From Acheta domesticus (lineage: Eukaryota; Arthropoda; Insecta; Orthoptera; Gryllidae): a stretch of 64,000 bases of DNA. The translations under genes and the position numbers were made by a program. Below are positions 21,801 to 34,658 of this stretch, in pieces; position 1 is the first letter of the stretch, and each line of letters opens with the position of its first letter. The notes beneath the pieces were generated by a model. The model was not told the DNA's origin. It searched no databases and was given only the letters and a program-made list of their open reading frames with translations. The stretch is from contig JAHLJT010009436.1 in assembly GCA_031308135.1 (NCBI GenBank), positions 145,273,216 through 145,337,215 on the forward strand, given 5' to 3'.

Positions 21801-23829
21801 AAGTACTCGGGTGTCTACGATGTAAGATTTATATAACTTTGCGATGAACTGTGTATATAAAAATTGTATAAATAACAATGTATTGAATGAAAACATTGGT
21901 TCAGGTTTGAAATTAAAATATAAATTTCAAATCAAATTTAAAACATTGTATTATACATTTATTCTCTTTGAATTTGTATTGTTTTTCGAAAAGCACAGAC
22001 GACTATTTTATCTTGGATGCGGACCGCAATTGCGCTGCGGAAGGCCGAACATAAAATGGAGAATCAAATGAACGTTGTGAGGCAGCATGCTCTCTGAATT
22101 ATTTTATTCATTGCGGTTAATTTCCTTAATTCTGTGACGTTTCTATAGCCGAAACGAACATAGTAGTAGATTTTTTATTAGTTCTAAAACCACGTTGTTC
22201 GTTGATGAATTCAGTTGATACGAGAGCAAACAATGGTTGCTGTTGATTTAGGTAACGAATTTCTGAGATAAATTGAAATTATTTCTTTTTGAGGAATGAG
22301 GGGGGGGGGGCTACATGTATTACCTCAAATTTTAAAAAAATATGAATGTTGTTTTTAACCAAAGTAAAAAAGTTGCAATAGTAAAAAAAAATAGGAAAAA
22401 ACAAATCATCTTCCGGATTTATTTGGAATTTACTTTCAATTTTCCTAAAAGCGAATTACATTTACGAAATGTAATACAATTGTAAAGGATCTACTGAAGC
22501 AGACGATTGGGTAGCTATTGGAAGGAATTTAATGCTGGAGAAATTGGTCTGTAAAAATCGTGGCATCTGGCAGCGGCAGCAATAAACAGGAGATGAAATC
22601 GAAATCCAGTCGCAGAACGGCCAATAACTTGCAAATGGCCCCAGGACCTATTTTCTGGAAGTAATGAACGTGTAAATTACACGATGATAGCCAGATCACA
22701 GCACCGCAAATTTAACATAAAAGTTTACTGTGTCTATCGAATTCGCGTGACAATACAGCATTTTAATTCCAAATCTTTTGGCACTTTCACAATTTTTATT
22801 GTAATTTTGTGTGTCGAAAACTTCTCTAGAATAATGTTCATGTGAAATATCTGTTTAGTGATTTATATTTACAGGTTTATCTTGATATCAATAACATTTC
22901 CACGCCATACTCACAAGTTATGACAAACAGTACCGAAGACGTACGAATACAGTAAATTCGCAATGGACAATTGCAGGTGTCTCACCACAGTTTTGTCAGT
23001 AATTCCGAAAAACTCAATAAAATATTTTAAGGGTATGAAAATAAAAATTAATGTGAAATTAAGTGATCTTCAACAGCTGCTCATGGACAAATAAGTTCCA
23101 AGCATGGTACATAAGATTTCAAATATTCAACCAGTAAAATTTGTGATTTCGGAGATCAATCGATCTATGTAGCTTTGTATTCAATCAATGATAATTTGAC
23201 TGTGTTTGTGTCATTGCTTTTTTTGCATCACCCGTTATCTGCGAAATAAAAACAGAATAACAACAAGTATGTTTTTAAAGCATAAAACGCACTCTCATCG
23301 TTATGATTTTAATTTGTCCAAAACGTTTTTCGACCATCGTAAGTGCAAACTTGCGGCGTCTGGGGAGGGTAGATGTGCAGGTTATTGAACGGCCCAGATA
23401 GATGAACAGGCAAGCTGAGCTGCCACATACTTGCACTTACAATGTAGAAATAGGGTGGAAAAATATTTTTTTAAATTAAATTTAAAAAATGCGATTACCT
23501 CTTATTTTTCAAGTGAAAAAATATCATATAGGTACACAACTTCACTTCCTACTAACACGATATGAGGAACAACATATCAAAATTATAACTGAAAGCTAAA
23601 TACATTACGTTTCCAAGTGGTCATATCCTTGGAATTAATATTTTGTCATATATTCTCGTGTTTCTCATGTATATTGTCGTTTCATTTTTTCTCCATGTTT
23701 CAATGACCTTCACATTCTTGGATAAGCTGATGTAGGTTCAAAAATTAACGAATACTAATTGATTGGTGATTCCGGGTGCGTCAAGTGCTTGCTAAGGTAA
23801 TTAATCCCGTAAATACAGTAATGCTTTTT
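18897..23829. other. Probable intron of the NHS/Guk-holder gene, AT-rich
   Basis: No confident exon on either strand. GC-richer patches lie at 19570-19770, 20320-20460 and 21350-21500, and a poly-G run near 22300. Open frames in the GC patches (for example 19288-19563, 20306-20605) lack known domains and supported splice sites. Confidence 0.45.
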
Positions 23830-24260
23830 ATCGTGGGAGGTGGCAGTGATCTTCCTGGCTGACGAGATCCTGCGCCGAGTTATTTAGGCCTGTGGGGATT
23901 TTCCACATCTGCGGGGGTATCTTCCACCAGCGTGGCACCACGTCAGCCGGGACAAGCTCTATGCTCCCGATAAGTGCGATAGAGTAATACATGTGAGTGT
24001 AAATGTGTGTAAGTAAGGGGTGAGTGGGAGGATACGACAAGGAAGTGGAAGGCAAACTCGCGCGCAGTCCAAGGCTCATTTGTTAGGGAACTGCTCCGAC
24101 ATTCGCCTTGTGTTAATCGGAGAAACCACGGAAAACTACCCATCATAGCCGTCGGGCGCTAGAATTCTCCTCCAGACAGCGGCTGAATTTGATCTAGCTG
24201 ACAAGCCAGTGTCGAAAATCATGCCACCGCCGGGAACCGAACTCCAGGACCTCCCATTAA
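23830..24260 (-). mobile_element. tRNA-derived SINE-like repeat
   Basis: Read on the minus strand it starts with a box-B-like GGAGTTCGGTTCCCGGC. Further in come GTTTTCCGTGGTTTCTCCG, AACACAAGGCGAATGTCGGAG and a CTTCCACTTCC/CCTCCCACTC stretch. That order of blocks matches a tRNA-headed SINE type I know from termites, cockroaches and relatives (Talua-like), with many substitutions. The borders are uncertain and no clean target duplication was seen. The minus-strand open frames across it are incidental. Confidence 0.45.
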
Positions 24261-24309
24261 CAAATATTAAGAATTGGCTTCAAATTAAATTGAAATAGAT
24301 TAACGATGA

Positions 24310-24790
24310 AATAAATTCAGATCTGCTTCACATATGACAACTGAGGGTAAACGGTGGACATACGACCCTCCGGCGTCGACGTCCGTTCGAGCTCCCTTGT
24401 CGAGATTTTGCGCGCAGGGACCGGTAGGCCTCGGCCTGCCAGCTGCGTGGGCTGGCTGGCGGGCGGGCGGAAGCGCGAAGCAGCAGCGGCAGCGGCAGCC
24501 GCCGCGTGTCGGTGGGCGGCCGGCGGCGCTTGGGCGGCCAAGCGCGCGCGCGCGGGTGGACGGCGGGGGAGGGGGAGGGGCAACGATGTCCTTGCGGCGC
24601 GATTGTTGGCCGCCAGACGCCGTGCAGGCGGCGCGCGCCGCTGCCGCCGCCGCCGGCTGAGGGAACATCGACCTGCGTGCCGCTGCCGGGATCTCCGGAA
24701 GTAACGGGCGAGGAAGAACCAGATGGCCGACCAGGCGCCGCGCCGGCTGCTGCTAGTGGAGGAGCTAGCTAAACAGAGTTTGGGCCGTCT
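24310..24790. promoter_or_regulatory. CpG island, possible alternative promoter
   Basis: A sharp GC/CpG-rich block in AT-rich DNA, with GGC/GCC trinucleotide runs near 24480-24500 and 24630-24655. Long overlapping open frames on both strands are the result of composition (few stops) and are Ala/Arg/Gly/Pro-rich. A plausible small start lies at 24723, listed separately. It may be a promoter for an alternative first exon of the surrounding gene. That is inference from position and composition only. Confidence 0.4.
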
Positions 24791-24902
24791 CGAACAGTCA
24801 ACAGTCTTGACTGATGTCTACCTCTCCTCCCCCTCTCCCCCCCCTCTCCCCGTCAGGAAAAAAATATCCCATATTTGGTGGTTTGTGAAGTATACAAATT
24901 AA
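24723..24902 (+). CDS. Possible first exon or small ORF at the edge of a CpG island
   Basis: An ATG in a good context (ACCAGATGG) opens 59 codons beginning MADQAPRRLLLVEELAKQSL and then GRLEQSTVLTDVYL. The first 34 residues have mixed composition unlike the low-complexity frames around them. After that the frame enters a CT-rich run and stops. No convincing splice donor was found and the sequence matches no family I recognise, so it is only a candidate alternative first exon. Confidence 0.15.
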   Translation: MADQAPRRLLLVEELAKQSLGRLEQSTVLTDVYLSSPSPPPLPVRKKISHIWWFVKYTN

Positions 24903-26199
24903 AAACGTCAGAAAAGAAACATTTCTCTGAAGTGTACGGGCATACTTTTTGGACATTGCTAAACGTAAGAGCAAGCGGTAATATTTTCTGGGCAACCTAA
25001 AAACTATGTCTACCCGGAATTACCTAGAATTTTCTGGAAGCTCATTGAGGGCTTTTGGCAAAACTGTCTTAACTTTAAATCTCAATGTGTTTCGCCAGCT
25101 CACGATATTGCACTTAACGAATTTTTCTTTTACCTAAATATAAAAATACATTTTTATTTGTTGATTTACAGTTAATATTTATAATGTAAACAACTGATAA
25201 TTTGAACGATTTTCGTTAATGCAATTAGTGAAAGCTATATTTTTAATATGTATCATTGGCTTCGGGGGGGGGTGAAGCGCCCCCCTCCCTTTGGGTGGGG
25301 GCAGACCTGTAATTCCTGCTGAGGGTTTTCACGATTTCTCCACTGGGAATATTCATGAAAGGCTGCCAGTCAGAATCAATGAATAGAATTTAGAGATTGT
25401 TGGCTCGGAAATGAAAGACTCATCAAGCCTTTCATAAGAAGGGACGCTGGATAACGTAAAACGTGAATGGGTGAAGGAACGATTACCTAACGTTGATGCT
25501 GCGTTATGAGATTGGTTCTTTGTTGTATTTTTGAATGTGTATGTGGGGGGAGGGGGTGCTATACCGCCATGCTCCTTCTGTTGCTTTTTAGTCAAATCAC
25601 AAGCTGGGACCCTCTTGGGGAGGGAACTTCGCTAGAAAAACATCCTTGAGGGAACTTCGCCAAGACTTTTCCTCTTGTTGGCTTGCTTAGCGTGTGATTC
25701 GTTCGCAGGCGAGTTATTTTCAGACAATCTTATTATCTAGTTATCTTGTTGCCCATACATGTAAATCTAAGCTGTGAAATATTAGGTTATTTTGTTTTTT
25801 TAAATCACAGAAATGGTATAAATCTTTCTTCTGTAGGTACAAGGAATGCCTGAACAGGACTACATTGTGGCCTCTCGTTGACGTTATACTATGAAAATAT
25901 ATTTCATACATTTTATGGTATTTTGTTATCAGTTAATCTTTTTTGAGAAACATTGGGAGTCTTATAGCGATATGTACACTTTCTTTGAAGATGTGAATGT
26001 TGGTAATTAAATAACAAAGTACATAAAATGTGTTATAACAATTGTTTTAAATGATTGTTCCTATCAAGTAATATAGTAAATGAATAAATAATCTTTGTTG
26101 GAATTAAGAGCAATCAGAATTCTTATTTTAACGTTGTTTATTCCATTAATTAAATTTACAATTACAAGCACAACGTTTAAAAAGCTGTTTTGCATTCTT
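24903..26199. other. AT-rich stretch, nothing recognised
   Basis: Contains a G/C homopolymer-rich patch at 25264-25310 that may be the remains of a hAT-like terminus, and a short near-duplicate GAGGGAACTTCGC at about 25620-25665. No exon seen. Confidence 0.4.
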
Positions 26200-26299
26200 N
26201 NNNNNNNNNNNNNNNNNNNNNNNNNNNNNNNNNNNNNNNNNNNNNNNNNNNNNNNNNNNNNNNNNNNNNNNNNNNNNNNNNNNNNNNNNNNNNNNNNNN
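26200..26299. other. Assembly gap (100 N)
   Basis: Exactly one hundred undefined bases, a conventional scaffold-gap size, so the true distance is unknown. Composition jumps from AT-rich before the gap to strongly GC-rich after it, which suggests that sequencing failed in a GC island. Confidence 0.99.
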
Positions 26300-26650
26300 G
26301 ACGATCGCCGTGGCCGTGAACGGCGTGCACTCGCGCCCTGCACTCGGCATTCGCTGGATGTGCCGCCACGCGAGGCGCTTATCGCAGGTGGGCCTGGCGC
26401 CGCCCGGCCCGGTCGCGCAGGGCGTCGACCGCCGCGCCGCGCCGCGCCGTCGCAGCAGCCGCCGCCGCCGCCGTCACCGCCACCGCCACCGCCACCGCGC
26501 CGCATCGCCGCGTTTTAGCGTCCGCGCGCGAAGCGGCTCGGCACTGTGCACTCGTCGTCAAGGCCGCCCCGGCGCAACAAACTCGCTTGCTGCTCTCTTT
26601 AAGACACTGGCCGCTCATAGGGCCGGTCGGCCCGTTCCGTTCTCCGAAAC
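26300..26650. other. GC/CpG-rich island next to the gap
   Basis: CpG-dense block with CCGCCG and CACCGC runs at about 26450-26500. Open frames on both strands are Arg/Ala-rich composition effects, and those extending into the N run are artefacts. Confidence 0.6.
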
Positions 26651-26718
26651 AATTGATGGTCTCAGTAGAACATTGAGCTATCGTACATTTTTTTGTGGAG
26701 TGGACTTATTAGCATTAA

Positions 26719-27217
26719 CCCATTAAGTCCCAAATTATTTTTACTGCAGTTTTTTTAGTGAAATTCAAAAAATCATCATACTTAAGTGCTAGTTATTTAA
26801 TTTTATCGAAATTAATTCAAATTATTAATTTGGGTAGGTGTGTAGCGTCCTCATATGAGGACGGCACTAAAATATCAATGTCTCGAAAACACTGAATCAT
26901 ATAACTGCACAATTTTATATTCTTCGTAAGTATGAGCACAAACTAACACTACGTAGTGCGTTTTGCAACTCACCGAAATTTAGAAAAGTAGATATAATGA
27001 AATTTTTTATCAAGACAAACAAAGAATAAAATGCACTAACTTAGGAAGCTAAAAAAACTACAAGAATATAAATCTGAGCGATAAGAAACGTTTATATCTG
27101 TTGAATGAACCTTTGCGGTGTTGCCAAACAACAATGTGATGGTGAACACAATTTACAATGTAATGAAATAATGAAAAAATTCACTGTCCTCAAATGAGGA
27201 CGCTGGTACTTAATGGG
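26719..27217. mobile_element. piggyBac-like MITE, 499 bp
   Basis: Both ends abut the tetranucleotide TTAA (26715-26718 and 27218-27221). The left end reads CCCATTAAGTCCCA and the right end, on the minus strand, CCCATTAAGTACCA, giving inverted ends that start CCC as in piggyBac elements, with the TTAA target site. Near-palindromes lie inside each half: CGTCCTCATATGAGGACG at 26846-26863 and GTCCTCAAATGAGGAC at 27186-27201. They sit asymmetrically, about 128 bases from the left end and 16 from the right end. The asymmetry of subterminal repeats is also usual for piggyBac. There is no transposase. Confidence 0.85.
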
Positions 27218-27221
27218 TTAA

Positions 27222-29394
27222 ATATAACTGCAAACTTCTTTTAGGGTAATACGAATATGTTGTTTAAATCCAGTGTGGGGTTATATGCGAGTGAACTGTG
27301 TTAAAAAGTTTAAAAGTGTACTGGGTTATGAAAGATCTAGTAAAACTCCCAAAATCTCAGAACAAAGTCAATGTGGGATGGCCCCTTGTTCTGCTGAGCC
27401 CTTCAATTTTCTTTTCTGCGGTAAAGAGCTCGTTCGGAAGTTATGTAATGGCAGAAATACATACATGAATTCATAAGAACTAGAGTTCTCTCGGAATTGG
27501 GCCGTGTGAATATATAATTTTTGGGATGTGCAGGATGATTAAATGTTCTCAGTAATTTCCTGTTTGTTTGTTTTTTCACTTATTTACTTCCCACCACGTC
27601 CGGAACCAAACAAAATACATATTTCAGTACATTGTCACAAACGTAATGAATTGTACTAGTCCTGAAGTTATTTAAGAAATATCTTTGGATTGCCTGTCAA
27701 CATACTATTGTCAAGACATCTGAGATAATATGTAAAGCAGATCCCGTACCGTGTGCGATTGACAGTTTTGTTTCAGGAAAGTAGCAAAGTGGAAACATGA
27801 AATATACGATGTAAAATACCTATCTTCGGCTTTATCAGTTAATGTGGCGTGTGAAAGTGTCGTTACATTTTATTACCTTCCAGGGTTTTTTCCAGTGCTC
27901 GAATAATTCACTCCGCTTGTGGAGTCAGACTCTCCGTCTGCTGAGATCTTTCTGCAATCCATACATTACCTTACAAAGTTTGCTCTCAAACGTCCCGTAC
28001 CCCCAGTCACGAGGCTTTAAGGTTCTTTTCTTTCCCATTTGTATCCGTCTCGGAAGTCCCTAGAGGTGGAAGGAACGGGAAGAACGGCCTGCCTTTCTTA
28101 TCTCCCCAGAGAAAGTGTTTTTACACGGTATAAAACTGGGATTTATTATGACTGGTGGACAAAGCGAGAACATCCCCTAAAGCGACAATAATGGAGTGGA
28201 GAAAAGGATTGATGTTGCCTGAAAGGAACTCCATTTATTGTTCTGCATTTTAAAGAAAGCGTCACTGTGCTTTTCTAAATGAAGATAATGAAAAACATAC
28301 AACTGTAGTTGAAGAAACTTCAAAGTCTAGCCAATGAAGTATGAGGCACTCTTGCGTGAGATTGTTATTCTAGCTTTTGATACAAATAAACGTTTTTCCA
28401 CGCATATTTTTTTGAAACATCATTGGGGGAATACTGTTTTTTTCTGGGTACGTTTTAAAACTCATTAGGAAGTTCATGCACTACTTTTATAAATACAAAT
28501 CACCAGTCGTTTTAAAAAGTCGATAAAGTAATTGAAGTTACTGTGGGAACAATGTTTGGAGTGATAATTCGTTATAAATATTTCATAAGTATTTTAAGTT
28601 TTAAAAATAAAAATATAAGAAATTGAAAGAATATTTTTTTTTTAGACATGTAATTGGAAATACGGAACATTTTAAGCATTAATTTTTCTTCTTAATACTT
28701 ACATTCTTAAGTATAAATACTTAAATTCTTACGGCATTCAACTAGCGCAGTGGTTCTACTATGTTTGATGATGACCTCAACCAGTTGCTCTTCAGGAGCA
28801 ACTCAGAAGACACCTAAATTCTTTTAATTGGTCCAGACTTCCTTAAATGTAGAAAGGTCGAATTAGTTCTAAAATAATTTTGTGTCAAAAAATGTGTAGT
28901 TTGGAATTATTTTTTTATGAATATAGTCTCTAATAAATAAGTGTGCTATTAAAATGTCTGTGAATTCGAATGTGCGTTAGTCCCAGTTGCACATTCAAGG
29001 AGGGGGGAGCACATAAGACTTCAGATCAACTCCCAGAAGTCAGTATCACATATTAAAAACTCAAGTCTTTTACTAATTTTCCACATTAATGACAGTCATT
29101 CAATATATCAGTTGTTTGCGTTATGCATATTAATTACAAGCTATCCAAAATATCCATTTTATATTCAGCATAATTAAAAAATTATTTATAAGAAAACCTG
29201 AAGTCGGCTGAACACTGTATCTGTAGCTTTTCACCTCCGTTCTACTTCCCGAGAAAAATCCTCGGTGCGACTGGTTAGTTGAACTATCCAAAGACTCACC
29301 CTACTAACTTGGTTCGGTGCCTAAAAGAACCGCTGAAGTTTGTTTTTACTAATCACAGTGGATACTATCCCGGTCGTGTGTACCTTTAATGTCT
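27222..29394. other. AT-rich stretch, nothing recognised
   Basis: No exon or element with readable ends. A short inverted repeat (AGTTGCTCTTCAGGAGCAACT without its last base) lies near 28784-28804. Confidence 0.4.
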
Positions 29395-29700
29395 GATTCT
29401 GGAGAAACGGCAGGCGTGGGAGGAGCGCGGGCGCACGCGGAAGGCCCTCGGGGCACGGGACAGGGCTCTTGTGCGAGGCGGAAGACGGAAGCAGCGGCAG
29501 CGGGGGCGGATGCGGGCCCTGGGTCAGAGGGCAGGGGACGTGCCTAACGAGAGCGGGCCTAACGCAGCTGGAGAGGAGAGGAGAGGGTGGGGAGGGCGCG
29601 GGGCGCTGCTCACTGCCGCGCCGCTCAAGAGCCTCCTCCATTAGGCCGTGAGGAGCTGGGAGGGAGGAGAGTGGCAACGGGGCGGGAGGTGGACGGCCAA
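29395..29700. other. GC-rich island
   Basis: Purine-strand-biased, G-rich block (GGAGAGGAGAGGGTGGGGAG type). The minus-strand frame 29321-29677 is Pro/Leu/Ser-rich low complexity and is not considered a gene. Confidence 0.5.
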
Positions 29701-30374
29701 AGTGGAAGAACGCAAGGTGGTGATGCTCTCCAGCAAAAATACGTGCGATAAACCTACTCTTCAGTTGATGAGGTGCAAAGTCTACAAGATGACAATTTAC
29801 CCATTACATTAGTATTGTCATCACTATTTTTATACAAATATTTCAATCGAATTAGAAGAAGTTCATGACTTCTGGCCAGGCTGTCGCAGGGGCTTCGGAA
29901 CTGCGTCCAAATACGCGACGCTGAAAGCTGCAGTGTTCGAGTTCTATGTATTACGTAGTATGTAAGGCATGAGTAGTTCAATGTGCTCTGGCGTCGTTGG
30001 CTTCTTATATCATCACGTATCCAATCTGAACATAATTTCATCTATGATCATTCATTTTATCATCATTTACTTCTCATGATCAGCCACCCATCGTTCGTAT
30101 AGTAGTGGTCAAAGATCACAAATGTGATAATCTGCCCAGGACAAGGTTGGCCCAAAAGTGTATGCGTCCTTCCTCGACTACGCTTAGAAATGAAATAACA
30201 CATCGTCGACGTCGTCATCACCATTATTAATTATATCGTTCAATTGAAGCAGTTTTTTACAATATCAGCTTTACTGTGAAAAAGGCTGTTCCATGTTGTA
30301 GCCTTATTTTGTTAAAAGATTTCACTATTTTATCGTAAAGGAGAGATTGCTTTATTAAAAATACGAGCGTTTCG

Positions 30375-30880
30375 TTGTCGCGCGATAAATGACGCGCGTC
30401 AACACAACGCTCGTGTGCGGTGGAGCTCTCAGATCACACTTCTCAAACACAGAGCAAATCTCGGATGACCGGTGTCTTAAAAGACTCTGTATGCATTCTC
30501 TTGGAAAACGAAAAATCACATTATTTTCGCTTGCTCCGCCAAGAGTGGAAACCACGACCGCCACTTGTCCTCTGCCGGCGTCTGCGCTGACCGCCCGCTC
30601 GAAGAGGTCGTTGACTGTCCTCAGACGCCGCGGCGTCTCAGTGGACGGCGGCCGGCTGGCGCTTCCGCCGTTCGGCTCTTATCAACGGCGGCGTCTGCCG
30701 CTCGCTTTGTGGGTCACTTCATTCATGCTCGACAGAAGCGGCCGCTGCGCACGCGACTGGCGGAGAAATCATTTCCCCTGCAGACGGCGGAGGAAACGGG
30801 AAAGGAGAACGGAAAAAGAAGAAGGCGGCAGGGAGAAGGAGCCGGAGGATACGGAAATTTATTGTGCATGACAGGCACAA
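30375..30880. other. CpG-rich island
   Basis: CpG-dense block between AT-rich flanks, ending in a GGAGAA/GAAGGAG purine run. Two overlapping plus-strand frames (30389-30871 and 30565-30891) both stay open, which points to composition and not coding. It could be a promoter. Confidence 0.45.
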
Positions 30881-31254
30881 CCCGGTTTTAGTGGATGTAA
30901 AATAACAGTATTTATTTTATGAGGTGTTTTTCGTGGTATTGATATCTATAAAAGTACGCTGGTCCGTTATGTGCTTATAAAATTAACAAATCCTCACTAC
31001 CATATTGCTTGAAGTATCTAAAACTTTCCAAAAACACAGTATTCGAGTACACAAAAATGAATTTTTTAAATAATTAAACTATCCAAAATTTGCCCTTCCT
31101 CTTACACATTTTAAGTGCATATTACATGTATCTTACAAATTACCTTTTATTTTACGACTTAACCCTAAAACTCCTCAAATGTTTGCCATATAAAGGAATT
31201 AGTACGGTAATCATCCAACGTAAACCAATGTTTTAATTGGTGCCGCTAATTTAT

Positions 31255-31590
31255 TATTTACGTAATCAGAGCGTCTGCGGCCTTCCCTCGGGGCCAGCGC
31301 CACGCCGCTCCGCCTCCAATCCCGCGCCGCCGCCGCCGTCGCCGCTCGGGCCCCACGGCTCGCGGGGTCTCCCGCCCGCGCGCGTGCCGATCGCTGCTCC
31401 CCCCCCCCCGCGCCCCGCCCCCTCCTCCGCCGGATGGATCATCACGCGCGGCACGTTCTGCGCCCGCCCTCATTATTCGCCGCCCCGCTCCCCCGACCGC
31501 GCCCGCCGCGCGTTCCGGCCTTTTGTCTGCTCATTCCCGCCCGCGCTGCCGCCAACTCCTCCACTTCTAATAGAGTTCTCTTCCCTCTCA

Positions 31591-31628
<38 letters not shown>

Positions 31629-32190
31629 TTCCACTTTCTCTTCTTCCAGTATCCAGTGTATTCTCTTACTTACGTATGGGGCTTCCTTCTTCTTGATCTA
31701 TTTCTAGTCAGATTACTTATTTCTAGTTGTTTTTATTCTTGTTTCTTCTTTGGCTTCTTCTCTTTGGACGTCTCCATCCCTTCTCTGTCGCAGTTTCCTC
31801 ATTCCCCTTCTGATTATTCCTCCTCCTACGACTTCTCTGTCCCTCTCTGCCGACGTCTTACCACCATTTTCCTCTTCACTTCTATTGTCACATCCTCTTC
31901 CTCATCCTACTTCTTCTCCCCTTCCACCTACGTCTCTGCACTCTTATGTCCACGTTCCCGCCCCACGCCCACCTCTTGCGGCTTCTTGTGCTTCTCTTCC
32001 TCGCCCGCCAGCACCTCTGCAACCGTCCGCCCCCTCGCTCCCTCGTGTGCTTGCGGCTGTTGTGAGGCGATCGGCCGCGCCCTTCGCCCCCGCGCTGTTT
32101 AGGGACCGCGCGCGCGGGCGCGTCTTACGTAAGCACCTTTTATGGGCGATGGCCTGGCTTCCCGGTGGGAGCGACCGCGCGTATGCTTTT
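31255..32190. other. Large CpG island followed by a pyrimidine-rich tract
   Basis: The first 290 bases are CpG-dense with CCGCCG runs. Then comes a (CT)n microsatellite at 31594-31625, about 400 bases of C/T-rich plus strand, and a second CpG block to 32190. The 222- and 156-codon frames are Ser/Pro/Leu-rich low complexity on overlapping frames, so they are not called as genes. Confidence 0.5.
31594..31625 (+). repeat. (CT)n microsatellite
   Basis: Sixteen uninterrupted CT units within a longer pyrimidine-rich stretch. Confidence 0.95.
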
Positions 32191-33549
32191 TGAGCCCTGC
32201 GTTCCTCTCCCGAGGCCTTACGTAAAGTTTAATCTGTTCATCTATATGCTAGTGAGTGCCCAATTTGGAGTAAACCAAAGCGTACGTGCGCTGTTGATCA
32301 AATGACGGTTCAATAGAGGTCTGTTATTCGACTGGTCACTTTGTGGAATTAGTTTGCGATAAGAGTCCCGCGAGGAATTCTGGTTGGTTTTGTTTTGCAT
32401 ATCTGTACGTGAAGGAAATACGCGTTGATAAACGAACCTACTTACTACGCATCGTTCTTTTGTTCTTTCTTCCTCTTGCATTGTAGATGGACAAAATATT
32501 TCTTTGCTAAACTATAAAGGAATAATTATTTCCCAGAATTCGTTAATAATAAAAATAGATTTTTTATAGGGCGAGCGTCGAGTCATGAGGCCCGCTCTTC
32601 CACCTACTACGTAAAAAGTGCTATTTTCATTACTAGAAGCTATCAAGAATTCTCAAGTTTTTCTTCCGAATAAGTGTAATGCACCTATGTTGCATTTCCG
32701 CATATTGTTCTTTGCCAATTGGCACAATTGTGAAGTGTATCTATTCATAAAATGGTGTGCCTTAAAACGTACATATTTCTTTGCAACCAGAAAATGTACA
32801 AAATAGAGGCGACAGTGAATCCTTGAAGAGAAGGAGATGTAGCAGGACTGATGTAATCAGATTAGAGACTGAGTAGAAGGTCGAAATATCGAAAATAGTG
32901 CACGCTTCCATTTATATGTAAATTCATTATAGATTTATTACTAGATTGTGTAGTAAAAACTCAAATTCGATAAATTAGAGGAAAATAATGCACCTTTTGT
33001 CTGTTAATCAGATATCAAATCTACTAGTGGTACACCTTTGAACACACGTTCACACATATAAAAAGAACGGAATAACGAACAAAACAAAAAGTAAGAAAGA
33101 CAGAAAGGTAAAAAAACTAAGACCGTGGGTAAATAAAGGCAAATGTAAATAACTTAATGCTCATGAAGGTCTTTTACAATGGTGGCAATATGGATTAACT
33201 GCGTATTGAATTTAATTTTCCGTGAGCATCTTAACCATATTGAAAATAATTTCATATTAAAATAGATTAAGAATCAAATTTTAAATCACACGAATTGATC
33301 TTACAAAAACCCTTTTTCTCAATAAATTAATTTCAAGAATATATATATTTACATTAGTGTTTTCTCAATGTTAATTCGTCTGTTTTCGTTATTAAATATT
33401 TTTCCCAGTAATCAACCATCAATTCAAAGGATGTTATATAATTTAATGTTTACATCATTTCATCAAACACAATTTTATGATGAAGTTTGCGTGGGACCAA
33501 GTTGTTTTATTATCTTCGTATTATTTTTCAGTTCATAACGGTAGGCTGT
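32191..33549. other. AT-rich stretch, nothing recognised
   Basis: No exon, transposon ends or RNA gene found. Contains A-rich and TA-rich runs only. Confidence 0.4.
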
Positions 33550-34380
33550 CTTCGCAGGTGCGATCGCGGCGCACTTAAGCGATTCTACTTTGGCACGGAG
33601 ACCTCCGCGTCGTCACCCATCCTCCTCACCCCTCCTCCTGCCAACGCACCAAAGTCTGTCCTGCCCGCCGCCGCCCGGCGCGCCGCCCGCCACGCCGCGC
33701 CGGCTGGGGAAATAAAGTCTGCCCAGGAACCGCCACGCGCCCTCCACGTGTTGTTCTTCCGGGTCTCCCGTTTTGCTCCTCCTTGCCATGCCCCGCCCAC
33801 CCCACCCCAGCCGTCCGCCCGATACTACCCGTCTGCCCACCGCGCCGCCGTCTCCCACCGACTACCACCATCACTCCTGGCCCGCTATTGCCTCATCGAC
33901 GCATCTCCTTTGCGCCTACCTCTCACCTCATCTGCCGTTTTCCCCCACTGCCCCTGAACATCCGCAACGTTCTTCTTATGTACGTATTGCCCCACTTTTT
34001 CCGTTCCTTCCCGTTCGTCTACAGCTTCTCGCAGAACGTGCGCCCGCTTATTCCCGTCTCCCGGTCTCGCCATCTCTCCCGCCTGTGTCCGTTCTCCCCT
34101 TCTCTCCCGGCCCTCGCGTGCGCTCGCCACCGAGAATTCCTTTATGTTCTCGCTCGCGGCTGTTTGTTTTGCTTGAGCCTGCGGCGCCCTGCCTGCGCCT
34201 GCTCGCCCGCCCACGCCCACGCGCCCTGTTTGTACCCGCCTCGCCGTCCCCGCTGCCCTCCCCCTCGCCCTCCCTGCCAATGCCCGAGCCACTGGCGTGG
34301 GTCACGCGGATCTGCGTGTCCCTTGCGTCCTTTGGTCGAGAGAAGCACTGCAGTGTTTTCACCCGAAGGTTGGGATGACC
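33550..34380. other. C-rich CpG island, about 0.8 kb
   Basis: Strand-biased, C-rich on the plus strand with CCCACCCCAC and CTCGCCC motifs. It yields 200-codon Pro/Ser/Arg-rich frames in two plus frames and G/R-rich frames on the minus strand at the same place. This is expected from composition and does not support a protein. Confidence 0.5.
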
Positions 34381-34658
34381 CGTAGAGAAATGATTGGAAT
34401 GTAATTATGTGATGGATGTACGAATTACAAGTAGCGTGCAGTTTTTAAAAATCTTCAAATTTGTTATTCCGAATCTAATTTTTGTAGGTTTTACATCATT
34501 GTCAAAATAATGTTCGTTTCCGTAAAAAAATAAAAACAAGTTATATTACTTCAGTTAAAACAATAATCAAATTTATTGTTTCTGACCTCCATAAAATGTA
34601 ACAATCATGCCTGAGTCTTAATAATAATTCTTGTATAAATCATGACACACCACCGGAA

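Noticed and set aside
25260..25315. Another hAT terminus suggested by G/C homopolymers
   Set aside because: No inverted partner or 8-bp duplication could be found.
26064..26726. Frames spanning the N run
   Set aside because: They cross 100 undefined bases, so the frame across the gap is meaningless.
31237..34385. Several 150-222-codon Ser/Pro/Leu-rich frames
   Set aside because: Overlapping frames in pyrimidine-rich or CpG-rich DNA, with no domain and no splice-supported borders.
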